64,000 bases of DNA, from assembly GCA_023375785.1 (NCBI GenBank), contig SZWC01001551.1:102829-166828 (forward strand), in the 5' to 3' direction. The first letter of the stretch is position 1, and each line of letters starts with the position of its first letter. A program made the position numbers and the translations under genes. The notes below the pieces were generated by a model that had not been told where the DNA came from, made no database searches, and worked only from the letters and a program-made list of their open reading frames with translations. This document shows positions 44,935-57,413 of the stretch, in pieces. The DNA comes from Penium margaritaceum. Taxonomy: Eukaryota; Streptophyta; Zygnematophyceae; Desmidiales; Peniaceae.

Positions 44935-47031
44935 TATTTTTTGTAATATTTCTATTGGTGTAAACATATGTACATTCCATCTATTCTTTTAGGAGAAACA
45001 CCGTTTACTAGCTGGCTGGTCTAAGTTGGAGTAGGAATAGAAACATATCCTGTTTCCAAGAGGGTATATCTTTCAAAATCCCATGTTGATGACCCTGTTT
45101 CATGGGTCGGTCCGATAGGTTTTGACCTGACTTTTCCAGTGGTGCACTCAGTTTTTCCATATTCTTAGTCTGCTGGCCTTTACAGTCTATTGTCTGTCAG
45201 ACAGATTTCTGGCGTAAATAGCAGCAGAAGCAGTGATTGCGCCGCCACTCAAGGGCAGCGTCGAGCATCACAAAGGCGCAAAATGGCAGCAGGAGGTGTG
45301 GTCACAGCACCCCAGCCCTTGGAGTGGGTTGAAAGACGTACCAATTTCACGTTTTGGAAGATCCGTACCCGCCTCCTTTTGGAGGAGAGGGGCTTGTGGG
45401 AGGTGGGGAGCAGCGACGAGTGCGCTCTGCCTCCACAGGCAAAAGGCATCACCGCAACGCAAGTGGTAGCGGAAAAGATGCCGCAGAAAGGTACAGCAGA
45501 TGCAAGTTCATCTACAACGACAGCATCGGCATATGAGGAGTGGAAGAAGAAGGACAGGCAAGTCTATAGGGTGCTTGTTAACACCATCTCCAGTCCGCAT
45601 CTTCAGTACGTGAGTGACAAGGCTACTGCAAAAGAGGGATGTGGCGCGTTATGCAAGAAGTATGAGAGTAAAGATCCTCCATTTCTCATGCTTTTGGAGG
45701 AGAAAATGATGGCGTTAAATATGCAAGGTGACGTAAGGATGGAGGCATACTTGGATACTACAAAGGAGTTAGAAAAGCAGTTGAAAGTGGCCGGCAATCC
45801 TGTGGAAGAGACGCGCTTCATCCTCCTCTTACTGAGGGGACTCCCAACGAGCTACGACATGGTGTGAGAGACACTGGAGTGGCAACGGACTCTTGACGTG
45901 GACTTCATCTTCATGTACCTGATGTAGGTGGAACTGCGTCACAATGTAGCAAAACGCAATGGTGGTAGCAGTAGTAAAGCAGCTTTTATGGCCATGGGCT
46001 CACGCAACCAGTAACAGCAGTAGTCTGCACTTCAGAGAGGCAAGAAGAAAGGCAAATGCCACTATTGCCACAAAAAGGGAAACTACAAGAAAGAGTGCTT
46101 CAAGGTCAAGAGGGACCAGAAGGGGCAGTAGTAGCAGCAGCAAAAGCAGCCATCTCCACACCAGTAGCAGCCGTGGTCATAACAGCGTCAACAACATCAG
46201 TAGCAGTAGGACGAGGCTAGAGTGCACCATTTTGGCAACATGAACATGGCAAAGGACTTGCACGACCGCCTCTTCATGGCGAAGTCTAATATGTCGTACG
46301 TGGAGAAGGCAGATCTCGCATGGTAAAAGGACTTAGGGTGTACCAACAGCCTGACGCATCCCAAGGAGTGGTTCACCTAGCTGTTATCCATCCATCTCCA
46401 TCCTTTTGCAATGGGTGATGATCGGGTGGTGTATGCTGAGGGGATTGGGATTGTGGATATATGGTTAGAGACCCTGCGTGGCATTTAAATAAGAGTGTTA
46501 GATGACGTGCTGTATGTACCTGATGCTACATTCTACCTCCTCATACTCTCCTCTCTCACCAACACAGGAATACACGTCGTTTGTAGATGACTATAGCTAC
46601 ATCCTCAACAAGGACACTGGAGAGGAGTTGGCCAGGTCGGTGAAGGAGGGTAACATGTACTATCTGCTGGGGGCGATGAAGATCCCGCGTGAGTAGAGTC
46701 TTGCAGCAATTGTGCAGGTAACAGATGGCGAGATCTGGCACTTACGCTATGGCCACATCAACATGCGCACCTTGCAGCAGCTTCAAGCGAAACAGATGGT
46801 GCGTGACCTGCCCATCATCTCCAACTTTGAGTAGTAGTTGTGCATCGGCTGTTTGTAAGGGAAGCAGCATCGCAAGGCATTCTTTGGAGCAGGAGAGCAT
46901 GTGAAGGAGGTGCTGGAGCTGGTCCACACAGACTTGTATAGCCCGCTCAAGACGCAAAGCTTTGAAGGCTCTTGGTATTTTCTGACCTTTATTGATGATT
47001 TTAGCCATTACACTGCTGTGTACTTTCTATA

Positions 47032-47728
47032 GGAAAGGGAGCCATCCGGCTCAGTTTCAGGTGCACAAGAGCTATTTTCAGGATACTACAACATGCCTGC
47101 TCTGATCGCCAGTCCGAGTTCACCATTTCAGGCCGATCCAACAGTTGGACTGGGAGATATGAGATTTTGCAGTTTCCGGAGTCATGGACCGCCGATATCT
47201 AGGTCACCATGGGTGATGGCTCCATGCCTTAGCTTGAGAAAAGAAAAAGGCAAGAGGTCCAGGGTCAAGACCTGGTGGGAGAAATATCCAAAAAGGTACT
47301 TGGTCTTAGGATTGCTTTGTTAGAGTGTGCTGACTAGGATAAAGGTTCCCCTCCTTACTTTTACGGAGAGGTGAGATCTTTGTGTGCTAGCCATGGACAC
47401 ATGGCGATTCTCCATAGGATTTTGGGTGATGCGACCACTAGGAGTGTGCCATGAGAACATTCTCTAGCTCTCTAGGTCTAGTGTGACTGGTCAGCCTGAT
47501 TGCTAGGCTGATTTCCTCCTTTGTGTGAGATTGTGGACTCTAGTGTATGAGCCTTAGCCTCCATGGCTAGGTGGTGTGGCTTGTGAGAGGACTGACTTGC
47601 CCAAGCTCTAACTCTATATATACTCCATCATTTTGAGTGATTCAATAACCATTCTTCAGCACAACTGATGCCCTTTCATTCCCACATGCTGGCAGCTCCA
47701 AGGCTCCATCCGTCCTCCAGATCCAACA
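47032..47728 (+). repeat. LTR shared by the end of E9 and the start of E10
   Basis: Starts with GGAAAGGGAGCC directly against E9 integrase and ends CCAGATCCAACA, followed by an altered primer binding site (CGGTACAAGAGCC from 47730). It serves as the 5' LTR of E10. Confidence 0.8.
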
Positions 47729-50700
47729 TTCGGTACAAGAGCCAAGTTCTGCTAGTTTCAGCCTGCACAGGCTGTCACTTTGAAAGCGATGGATTAGGGT
47801 CAAATCTTGACCAAATTTGACAATGGACCACATGAGCTTCAAGCTGGTAAGACAAGCTTTCTAATGAGTCCAAAATCGTGAAGATCCAACAGTCGGATAG
47901 AGAGTATGCTCAAACGAGGTCAGCCAGGGCTACACTCTTCTCTATGAGTACGACTATCGCTTGTGATGACCATGACTCTCTTGTTTCTTTGTCAAATTTA
48001 AAAAGTGGCACTTGCGAATTTTAGTATTTTTCCTAAGCTTTCTATTGGTGGAAAATTATTTGAATTCCATTTATTCACAGGGAAGAAACGCCGTTAACAA
48101 GCTGGCTGGTCTGAGTTGGAGTAGGAGCAGAAGCATACCTTGTTTGCATGAGGGCATATCTTTGAGAATCCCCTTTTGATGATCCTGTTTTATGGGTCGA
48201 TCTGATCTTTTTTATGTGAGGTTTTTCTTGTAGTGGGCTCAGTTTTTTGCTAGTATCTATCGTCCATTTTCTATAAGACAGATTTTTGGCAAAAGCAACA
48301 ACAGTAGCAGGGGTTTCGCCGCCACCGAAGGACAACATTGAGCATCACCAAAGCTCAAAATGGCAGCAGCAGGCGTGGTCACAGCAGCCCAGCCCATGGA
48401 CAGGCTGGAAGGACGCACTAACTTCACCTTTTGGAAGATTTTTACCCGCCTCCTTTTGGATGAGAGGGGCTTGTGGGAGGTAGTGAGCGGCGACGAGCAT
48501 GCTCAATCTCCACAGGCAAAAGGCATCACCGCAGTACAGCTGGTGGCGGGGGTGATGCCACTGAAGGATGCAGCCGATGTAGGTTCATATGCAGCTCCAC
48601 AAGTGGCATATGAGGAGAGGAACTAGAAGGGCAGGGAGGCCTACATGTTGCTTGTCAACACCATCTCCAACTCACATGTTCAGTACGTGAGTGATAAGGC
48701 TACTGTAAAGGAGGGATGGGACATGTTGTGCAAGAAGTATGAGAGCAAGGGTCCTGCATTCCTCATGCTTTCGGAGGAGAAGATGATGGCGCTGAAAATG
48801 CAGGGTGGCAAAGGAATAGAGGCATACCTCGACAGGACAAAGGAGCTAGCGAAGCAGCTGAGAGCGGCAGGCAATCCCATGGAAGAGACGCACTTCATCC
48901 TCCTCTTGCTGAGGGGACTCCTAACTAACTACGACACGATATAAGAGACGCTAGAGTGCCAGTCAATACTCGACCTCGACTTCATGTGCACACACCTAGT
49001 ATAGGTGGAATTTCGTCACAATACAGCAAAGTCCAATGGCGGTGGCAGCAGTGAAGCAGCTTTTGTAGCCACGAGCTCACGCAACCAGTAGCAGCAGCAA
49101 CACTCTGGACAGTAGAGAGGCAAAAAGAAAGGGAAATACCACTACTGCGAGAAAGAGGGATATACAAAAAGGAGTGTTTCAAGCTCAAGAGGGACCAAAA
49201 GGAGTAGGAGCAGTTGCAGCAAAAATAGCAGTCTCCAAAGTAGCAGCAGTAGCAGCAATCACAATAGTGTCAACAGCAGCAACAACAGTAGCAGCAAAAT
49301 CCGGCTCGTGTGCACCACTCTGGCAACATTAATGTGGCCAAGGAGGTGCGCGACCATCTCTTCATGGTGAAATCCGACATGTGGGAGGTGGAGAACGCGG
49401 ATCTTACATGGTACAAGGACTGAGGATGTACCAAGAGCCTGACACATCACAAGGAGTGATTTACGCAGCTACTATCCATCCCTCCCCGTCCTATCGCTAT
49501 ATGTGTATGCTGAGGAGATTGGGATTGTGGAGATATTGTTGGAGATCCCATGTGGTATTGAAGTAGGACTGTTCCATGGCATAATATATGTACCTTTATC
49601 TCCTCTCTCACCAATACAGGACTGTACGTCGTCTTTGATGTTGACTATAGCTACATCCTAAACAAGGACACTGGATAGGAGTTGGCCAGGTCGTTGAAGG
49701 AGGACAACATGTACCGCCTGCTGATGGCGACCAAGATCCCGCGTAAGCAGAGTATTGCACCAGTGGTGTAAGCAACATCGGCATCGCCAACAGATGGCGA
49801 GATCTGGCATGCACGCTATGGCCACATTGGCATACGTGCCTTGCAATAGCTTCAAGCAAAGTAGATGGTGGGTGACTTACTCACCATCTCCAAATTTGAG
49901 CAGCTGTGCATCGGCTTTTTGGAAGTGAAGGAGCATCGTGAGGCATTCTCTGGAGCAGGGAGCGTGTAAACGAGGTGCTGGAGCTGGTCCACACAGACTT
50001 GTGTAGCCTGATGCAGACCTAGAGCTTTGGAGGCTCTAGGTATTTTTTATCTTCATTGATGATTTCAGCCTTTACACTGCTGTGTACTTCCTTGCTTCCA
50101 ATGACTAGTGCTTTGATAGGTTCAAGGGATTCAAGGTAATGGTGGAGAACCGGACTGGCAAGAAGATCAAGGCGCTACGCAGCGACCACAGTGGAGAGAA
50201 CCTGAGCAAGGAGTTCCAAGACTATCTCGTAGCAGCTGGCATCAAGACGCAGCGTACTGCACCATACTTGCCGCAATAAAACGGTATAGCAGAACACGCC
50301 AACCGCACCATCGTCGAGTCAGCGCGCTCCATGCTTCACGCACAATGGTCTACATCAAGAACCGCAGTCCAACAAAGGCGCTATAGCGGATGACGTCGTA
50401 CGAGACGTGGTTTGGCAAGAAGCCGAACGTGGGTCATCTTCACACGTTTGGCAGCTTGGCACACATGCATGTGCCAAAAGGAGAAGGGACAGAAGTGGGA
50501 CGCAAAGAGCGTGCAGATGCTGATGATCGACTATGACGTGGCAAGCAAGGCCTATCGCCTTTATGAAAGAGATACAGGCCACATCATCATCAATATTGTC
50601 TGTGAAGAGGCAGCAGGTCCAGCAACTGACAAACCAGTAGAAGTAGACATTTTCCTTGACCCTGTCTCTCCTGATCCTTCCTCCAATCTGACAATGGGAG

Positions 50701-52050
50701 AATCAGTTTACTCTGTCATGTCTAATGTAGCAGATACAACGGCCTCATATGCAGAAGCAGAGGAAGGAGATGCAGCACCAGTCGCAGCAGCAGTTGTGCC
50801 AGTAGTAACGCGCCAGTCACCCGCGAATGCTCCAACACCAGGTCGCAGGTTCCCTCTCTGGGTGAGTTATAAGCCTGGTGAGCGTTGCCATTTCTGGATG
50901 CTACAGACACAATAACAAATGAACGTCGCAGTTGTAACAGAATCAGATGAACCAACGTCATACAAGGAGGCCATGGTTGCACCAGATGGAGCATATTGGG
51001 CGCAAGGCGTACAGCAGGACGTGGGAGCTGACTGAGCGTCCGTCTGGACGTAAGGTTATCAAATGCAGGTGGATATTCCAGAAGAAGCAGGGAGCAGATG
51101 GCAACCTGGAAAAGTAAAAAGCGAGGCTGGTCGCTAAGGACTACTCGCAGCAAGAGGACATCGACTACACAGAAATATTTGCCCATGTTGTAAAGTTTAC
51201 CTCTCTGCGTACACTCCTCTCTTATGCAGCAGCTGAGGACTTCGAGGTTCACCACATGGATGTCAAGACGACATTCTTGAATGGTGACTTGGAGGAGGAG
51301 ATCTATATGGAGCAGCCGGAGGGGTCCGTCATGGATGGCCAGGAGCACCTGGTTTGCAAGCTGTAGAAGTCACTGTATGGCCTCAAGCAAGCGTGGCGTG
51401 CTTGGAACGAGAAGTTGGATGTGGCGTTGCAGTGCATGGGCTTTGAGCGTAGCGAGTCTGACTACAGCGTATATCGCTCGTAGCATGAGATCCTCATCAT
51501 CATTGTCTATGTGGATGATATACTCCTCCTTTCGAACAACATGTTTGCACTGCAGGAGTTCAAGGAGGCCACACAGGAGCGCTCCCGGATTTCTGATCTC
51601 GGGGAGGCATCATACTTCATTGGCATCCAGATCACACGTGACCCTAAGTTATGCTCTCTCTCGTTGCAATACAGTCCCTACATCAAGGATGTCTTGTAGC
51701 GATTCGGTATGGCTGAAAGCGTTGTGAGCCAGCACATGGCAAGTCCTGGACCTGAGCACCAGAAGGCAGTGAAGCGCATCTTCCGCTATCTTGCTGGGAC
51801 CATCCACATCAGCATCACGTACAATGATAACGATAACAACACCATCGACTATACAGATACAGATTTAACTTCAAATCCTCAGGACCGCAAGTCCATCTCT
51901 GGACATGAGTTCCTTATTAATGGTGGGACCATCGGCTGGTACAGCAAGCGGCAGGTGGTCGTGGCTACCTCAAGCACGGAAGTTGAGTACGTTTATCTCT
52001 GCTTTGGAGCCAAGGAAGGAGTTTGACTTCAGCGCCTAATGGCAGAGATA

Positions 52051-52384
52051 CCGTACTGAACTATGAATTCGTCAGTTTCAATAATTTATGTACTGTAATC
52101 AAGGTTCGTTTTATGAAATATGTATTTTTTTGTACTTCAAAAGAACAAAATTACACCTTGGTGTTGTCTAATTTTTGTTTTTTACACTCATATGGCCCTG
52201 AATCCCACTCAAAAATGGCCTAAAACATGGGGATTCGTACTTCTCCCAGCCAACATCACAAACTGAACTGAAAACAAATATTAAAACGTAATCATTTAGT
52301 ACGAAAAAATTTCTTCTTGTAACCGTATTATTGATTTAGTCTCCTCCAATAATTATTTAATAACGAAATCAAAGTTCAGTAGGG
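52051..52384. mobile_element. TA-target MITE (M4) in E10 RNase H
   Basis: 334 bp between TA dinucleotides (52049-52050 and 52385-52386). Terminal inverted repeats: CCGTACTGAACTATGAATTC at the left, CCCTACTGAACTTTGATTTC in reverse complement at the right. RNase H sequence continues on both sides (ggcagaga before, agtgccaatgcagc after). AT-rich and non-coding. It shares its end layout with M3 and M5. Confidence 0.82.
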
Positions 52385-54789
52385 TAAGTGCCAATGCAGC
52401 AGTTCCAGTTCCTGTGCGTATTGACAACCAGAGCGCAATTGCACTGGAAGTTTCCTGAAACTTGCTCCTGTGGACCCAAAACTGAGCCGGATGGCTCCTT
52501 TCCCAACAGTACTGCCGTGTATCCAGCGGCGTGCCAATGGGTTTGGCATCTGCCATGCCCAACCGCTGCACAACGTCCTTGATGTTGTGACCCTGTTGTA
52601 GCAAGAGAGAGAGCGTCATTTGCGGTCATGCGTGATCTGGATGCCGAGGAAGTATCACGCCTCCCCGAGATCAGACATCTGGAAGCGCTCCTGCATGGCC
52701 TCCTTGAACTCCTGCAGTGCATACATGTTGTTGGAAAGGATAAGCATGTCATCCACATAGACAATGATGATGAGGATCTCATGGTCATGCTGCCAGCGAT
52801 ACACACCGTATTCAACTTCTGGTTCCAAGCACACGATGCTTGCTTGAGGTCGTACAGCGACTTCTGCAGCTTGCAAACCAAGTGCTCCTGGCCATCCATG
52901 ACGAACCCATCCGGTTGCTCCATGTAGATGTCCTCCTCCAAGTCACTATTCAAGAATTCCGTCTTGACATCCATGTGGTGAACCTCAAAGTCCTCAGCTA
53001 CTGCATAAGAGAGGAGCGTGCGCACTGAGGTAAACTTAAAAGGGAGCAAACGTTTCTGTGTAGTTGAAGTCCTCCTGCTTCGAGAAGCCCTTGGCGACCA
53101 GCCTTCTTCTACTTTTCTAGGTTACTATCTGCTCCCCGCTTCTTCTTGAACACCCACTTGCACTTGATCACCTTACGTCCAGGTGGACGCTCAGTCAGCT
53201 CCCATGTGCCGTTGTCCAGCTGCGACTGTATCTCCTGTTGTACGGCTTGCGCCGAATCTGCTGCATCCGGTGCAGCCATGGCCTCCTTGTATGACGTTGT
53301 CTCATCTGAATCTACTGTAACTGCAACGTTCATCTGTTCTAGTTTCTGCAGCATCCAAAAATGGCCGCGCTCACCAGGCTTGTAACGCACCCTAAGAGGG
53401 TACCTGCGACCTGGTGCTGGAGCGTTAGCGGGCGCCTGGCGCGGTGCTGCTGGCACAACTGCTGGTGGTGGTGGTGCTACATCTCCCTCCTCTGCTTCTG
53501 CCGATGAGGCTGCTGTATCTGCTGCATCAGACATGGGAGAGTAGAGTGGTTCTCCCACTGTCACAGTGGAGGAAGGATCGGGAGAGACTGGGTCAAGAAG
53601 GATTTCTGCTCCTACTGTCTCGTCAGCTGCTGGTTCCGCTGCCTCTTCACAGATGATGTTGGTGCCGATGACATTGCTCTCATTGAAGACGACATCCCTG
53701 GAGATGATGACGTGGCCTGTATCCCTCTTGTAGAGGCGATAGGCTTTGCTTGCCACGTCGTAGCCAATCATTAGTATCTCCGCACTCTTTGCGTCCCATT
53801 TCTGCCGCTTCTTCTTGGGCACGTGCATGTGCGCCAGGCTTCCAAATGCTCAGAGATGACCCACGCTCGGTTTCTTGCCGAACTACGCCTCGTACGGCGT
53901 CATCTACTTAAGCGCCTTAGTTGGACTGCGGTTCTTGATGTAGACCGCAGTACCCACGGCTTCAGGCCACAAGTCGTAGGTCAGCCGAGCCGCGTGTAGC
54001 ATGGAGCGCGCCGACTCCACAATGGTACGGTTGGCGCGTTCTTCTACACCGTTCTGCTGCGGCAAGTACGGCGTGATACGCTACGCCTTGATGCCAGCTG
54101 TTGCGAGGTAGTCCTGGAACTCCTTGCTCAGGTACTCTCCACCACGATCGTTATGCAGCGCCTTGATTTTCTTGCCAGTTTGGTTCTCCACCATGGCCTT
54201 GAACTCCTTGAACCTGTCAAAGCACTGGTCCTTGGAGGGAAGGAAGTACACAGCAGTGTAACGGCTGAAATCATCAACGAAGGTCAGGAAATACCTAGAG
54301 CATCCAAAACTCTGGGTCTGCATTGGTCCGCACAAGTCCGTGTGAACCAGCTCCAACACCTCCTTCGCACGCTCCCCTACTCCAGAGAACGCCTCCCGAT
54401 GCTGCTTCCCCTCCAAACAGCTGATGCACAACTGATGCTCAAAGTTAGAGATGGTAGGCAAGTCACGCACCATCTGCTTTGCTTGAAGCTGCTGCAAGGG
54501 GCGCATGCCGATCTGGCCGTAGCACGCATGCCAGATCTCGCCATCTGTCACCTGCACCACTGCTGCAAGACTCTGCTCACGCGGGATCTTGGTCGCCCAC
54601 AGCAGGCGGTACATGTCGCCCTCCTTCACTGACCTGGCCAACTCCTCTCCCGTTTCCTTGTTGAGGATATAGCCATAGTGATCATCGAAGGCGATGCGCA
54701 GTCCTGTATTTGTAAGAGAGGAGACTGATAGGAGGTTGAATGCAGCACCAGGTACATAGAGCATGCCATGGAACACTCCCACTTCAATG

Positions 54790-55240
54790 CCACGTGGAGT
54801 CTCCAACCACATCTCCACAATCCCAATCCCCTCAGCATACACCACCCGATCATCACCCATAGCGATAGGACGGGGAGGGATGGACAACAGCTGCGTAAAC
54901 CACTCCTTGTGATGTGTGAGGCTCTTGGTACACCCTGAGTCCTTGTACCATGCGAGATCCGCCTTCTCCACCTGCGACATGTCAGACTTCGCCATGAAGA
55001 GACGGTCGCGCACCNCCACGTGGGGTCTCCAACCACATCTCTACAATCCCAATAACCTAAGCATACACCACCCGATCATCACCCATAGCGATAGGACGGG
55101 GAGGGATGGACAACAGCTGCGTAAACCACTCCTTGTGATGTGTGAGGCTCTTGGTACACCCTGAGTCCTTGTACCATGCGAGATCCGCCTTCTCCACCTG
55201 CGACATGTCAGATTTCTCCATGAAGAGACGGTCGCGCACC
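54790..55240. other. Assembly junction: single N between duplicated ends
   Basis: An N at 55015 separates two 225-bp near-copies of E11 protease sequence (54790-55014 and 55016-55240). Same signature as the other N sites. Confidence 0.8.
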
Positions 55241-56673
55241 TCCTTGCCCACATTCATGTTGCCAAAGTGGCGCACACTAGCCTGGTTTTGCTGTTGCTAC
55301 TGGTTGTGAGAGCTCATGGCCACAAAAGCTGCTTCACTGCTGCCGCCGCCATTGCGCTTTGCTGCATTGCGACGCAATTCCACCTGTATCAGGTGTGTGC
55401 AGATGAAGTCGAGGTCGAGAGTTGGCTGGCACTCCAGCGTCTCTCGTACCGTGTCGTAGCTGATTGGGAGCCCCCTCAGCAAGAGGAGGATGAAGTGTGT
55501 CTCTTCCACAGGGTTGCCGGCCGCTCTCAGCTGTTTCGCCAGCTCCTTTGCCCTGTCCAGGTACGCCTCCATCCCTTCACCACCCTGCATTTTCAGCGCC
55601 ATCATCTTTTCCTCCAAAAGCATGAGGAATGCAGGATCCTTGCTCTCATACTTCTTGCAAAACGTGTCCCACCCTCCTTTGCAGTAGCCTTGTCACTCAC
55701 ATACTGAAGATACGGGTTGGAGATGGTGTTGACAAGCAACCCGTAGGCCTGCCTGTCCTTCTTCTTCCACTCCTCATACACCGCTGGTATTGCTGCAGAA
55801 GAACACGCATCAGCTGCACCCTTTTGCGGCGTCTTCCCCGCCACCACCTGCGCTCCGGGGATGCCTTTTGCTTGTGGAACTGGAGCCGGCTCGTCGCCGC
55901 TCACCACCTCCCACGAGCCCCTCTCCTCCAAAAGGCGGCGGGTACAGATCTTCCAAAACGTGAAGTTGGCGCGTCCCTCTAGTTTCTCCAAAGGCTGGGC
56001 TGCTGTGACAACGCCAGTTGTTGCCATTTTGAGCCTTGGTGATGCTTAGCGCTGCCCTTGGATGGCGGCGCTACCCTTGCTTCTACTGCTGCTTCTGCCA
56101 GAATCTGTCTGACAGAAAATGGACTGTAGATGCCAGAAAACTCGGAATTTGGAAAAATGGAGCCCACCACTAGAAACTTCAGCTCAAAAACTTTCAGATC
56201 GACCCATAAAACAGGGTCATCAACAGGGGATTTTGAAAGATATGCCCTCTTGAAAACAGGGTATGCTTCTACTCCTACTCCAACACAGACCATCCAGCTT
56301 GTAAATGGCTTTTCTCACAAACAAATCAATGGAATGCAAATATGTTTGCCCCAATAGAAAGCTTAGGAAAAATACTACAATTAGCATATGCCACTTTGTA
56401 AATTTGACAAAGAAACAAAAGAGTTATGGTCATCACAAGGCGACAGTCTTACTCATAGAGAAGAGTGTAGCCCTGGCCGACCTCCTTTTGAGCATAACTC
56501 TCAATCCGACCATTGAATCTTCGCGATCTTGGGCTCGTTGGAAAGCATGTGTCACGAACTTGAAGATCCGGTGGTCGATTGTCAAATCTGGTCAAGGTTT
56601 GACCCTAACCTGTTACTCTCAAAGTGACGGCCTGTGCTGGCTGAATCTGGCAGAATCTGGCTCTGATACCAAA

Positions 56674-57413
56674 TGATGGATCTGGAGGAGAGAGGGAGCC
56701 TTGGAGCAGCGAGCATGTGGGACTGAAAAGGGCATCACTTGTGCTGAAGAATGGTTGTTCAATCACTCAAAATGATGGAGTACATATAGAGCTAGAGCTT
56801 GGGCAAGTCAGCCCTCTCACAAGCCACACCACTTAGCCATGGAGGCTAAGGCTCACACACTAGAGTCCATAATTTCACACAAGAGAGGAAATCAACCTAG
56901 CAATCAGGCTGACCACTCAGATACGACCTAGAGAGCTAGGAAATGCTCTCGTGGCACACTCCTAGTGGTCACATAACCCACAATCCCATGGAGAATCGCC
57001 ATGTGTCCATGGCTAGCACACAAGGATCTCACCTCACCTAAAAAGTAAGGAGAGGTACCTTTATCCTAGCCAGCACACTCTGACAAGGCAATCCTAAGAC
57101 CAAGGACCTTTTTGGATATTTCTCCCATCAGGTCTTGACCCAGGACCTCTTGCCTTTTTTCTTTTCTCAGGCTAAGGCATGGAGCCATCGCCCATGGCCA
57201 CCCAGACATCGGCGTTCCATCACCCCCACAACTTCGAAAATTCATATCTCCCAATCCGGCTGTTGGATCGGCCTGAAACTTAGACCATAGATAATTTGCC
57301 AGTTGATGTTTCCAATGGTGAAGACGGATCGACGATCGGAGCGGGCATCTGGAAGTTTCTTAGAACTTGCTGCTGTGGACCTGAAACTGAGCCGGATGGC
57401 TCCTTTCCCAACA
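56674..57413 (-). repeat. LTR between tandem units E11 and E12
   Basis: A 740-bp reverse LTR (TGATGGATCTGG to CCCAACA), preceded by the E11 primer binding site and followed by GTACT and the E12 reverse transcriptase. It shares private variants with solo LTR E4 (cactcagatacgacc and agctaggaaatgctctc), marking it as the duplicate of E4. Confidence 0.88.

Larger units (their letters stand above)
43641..47031 (+). mobile_element. Ty1/copia element E9, 5' portion (fossil)
   Basis: Plus-strand copy. Parts: 5' LTR 43641-43960 with a telomere-like array inside it; altered primer binding site about 43963-43974; leader interrupted by MITE M5 (44261-44934); gag from 45283 (MAAGGVV) to about 46110, CAG-rich spacer about 46120-46215; protease about 46230-46480; integrase front about 46490-46870 and catalytic core to 47031, where another LTR begins. 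Reverse transcriptase, RNase H and a 3' LTR of its own are not present. Numerous breaks. Confidence 0.82.
47032..52443 (+). mobile_element. Ty1/copia element E10, no 3' LTR (fossil)
   Basis: Plus-strand copy. Parts: 5' LTR 47032-47728; leader; gag from 48360 to about 49190, with a CAG-rich spacer about 49205-49300; protease about 49310-49500; integrase about 49640-50590; linker to about 50900; reverse transcriptase about 51000-51720 with the YVDD site near 51509; RNase H about 51720-52048 and 52387-52443 on either side of MITE M4. It then meets the reverse-oriented LTR remnant of E11. Numerous breaks. Confidence 0.82.
52444..57413 (-). mobile_element. Ty1/copia tandem unit E11 (fossil)
   Basis: Minus-strand unit. 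Parts: LTR remnant about 52444-52508; GTACT; reverse transcriptase 52514-53130; linker to about 53640; integrase about 53640-54480; protease about 54560-55000 with an assembly duplication around 55015; gag about 55267-56027; leader; primer binding site 56660-56671 in reverse; LTR 56674-57413. Its reverse transcriptase begins at the same LTR-GTACT junction as E2 (9355) and E12 (57413). It is followed without a break by E12, so E11 and E12 form a tandem pair. Several breaks. Confidence 0.8.
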
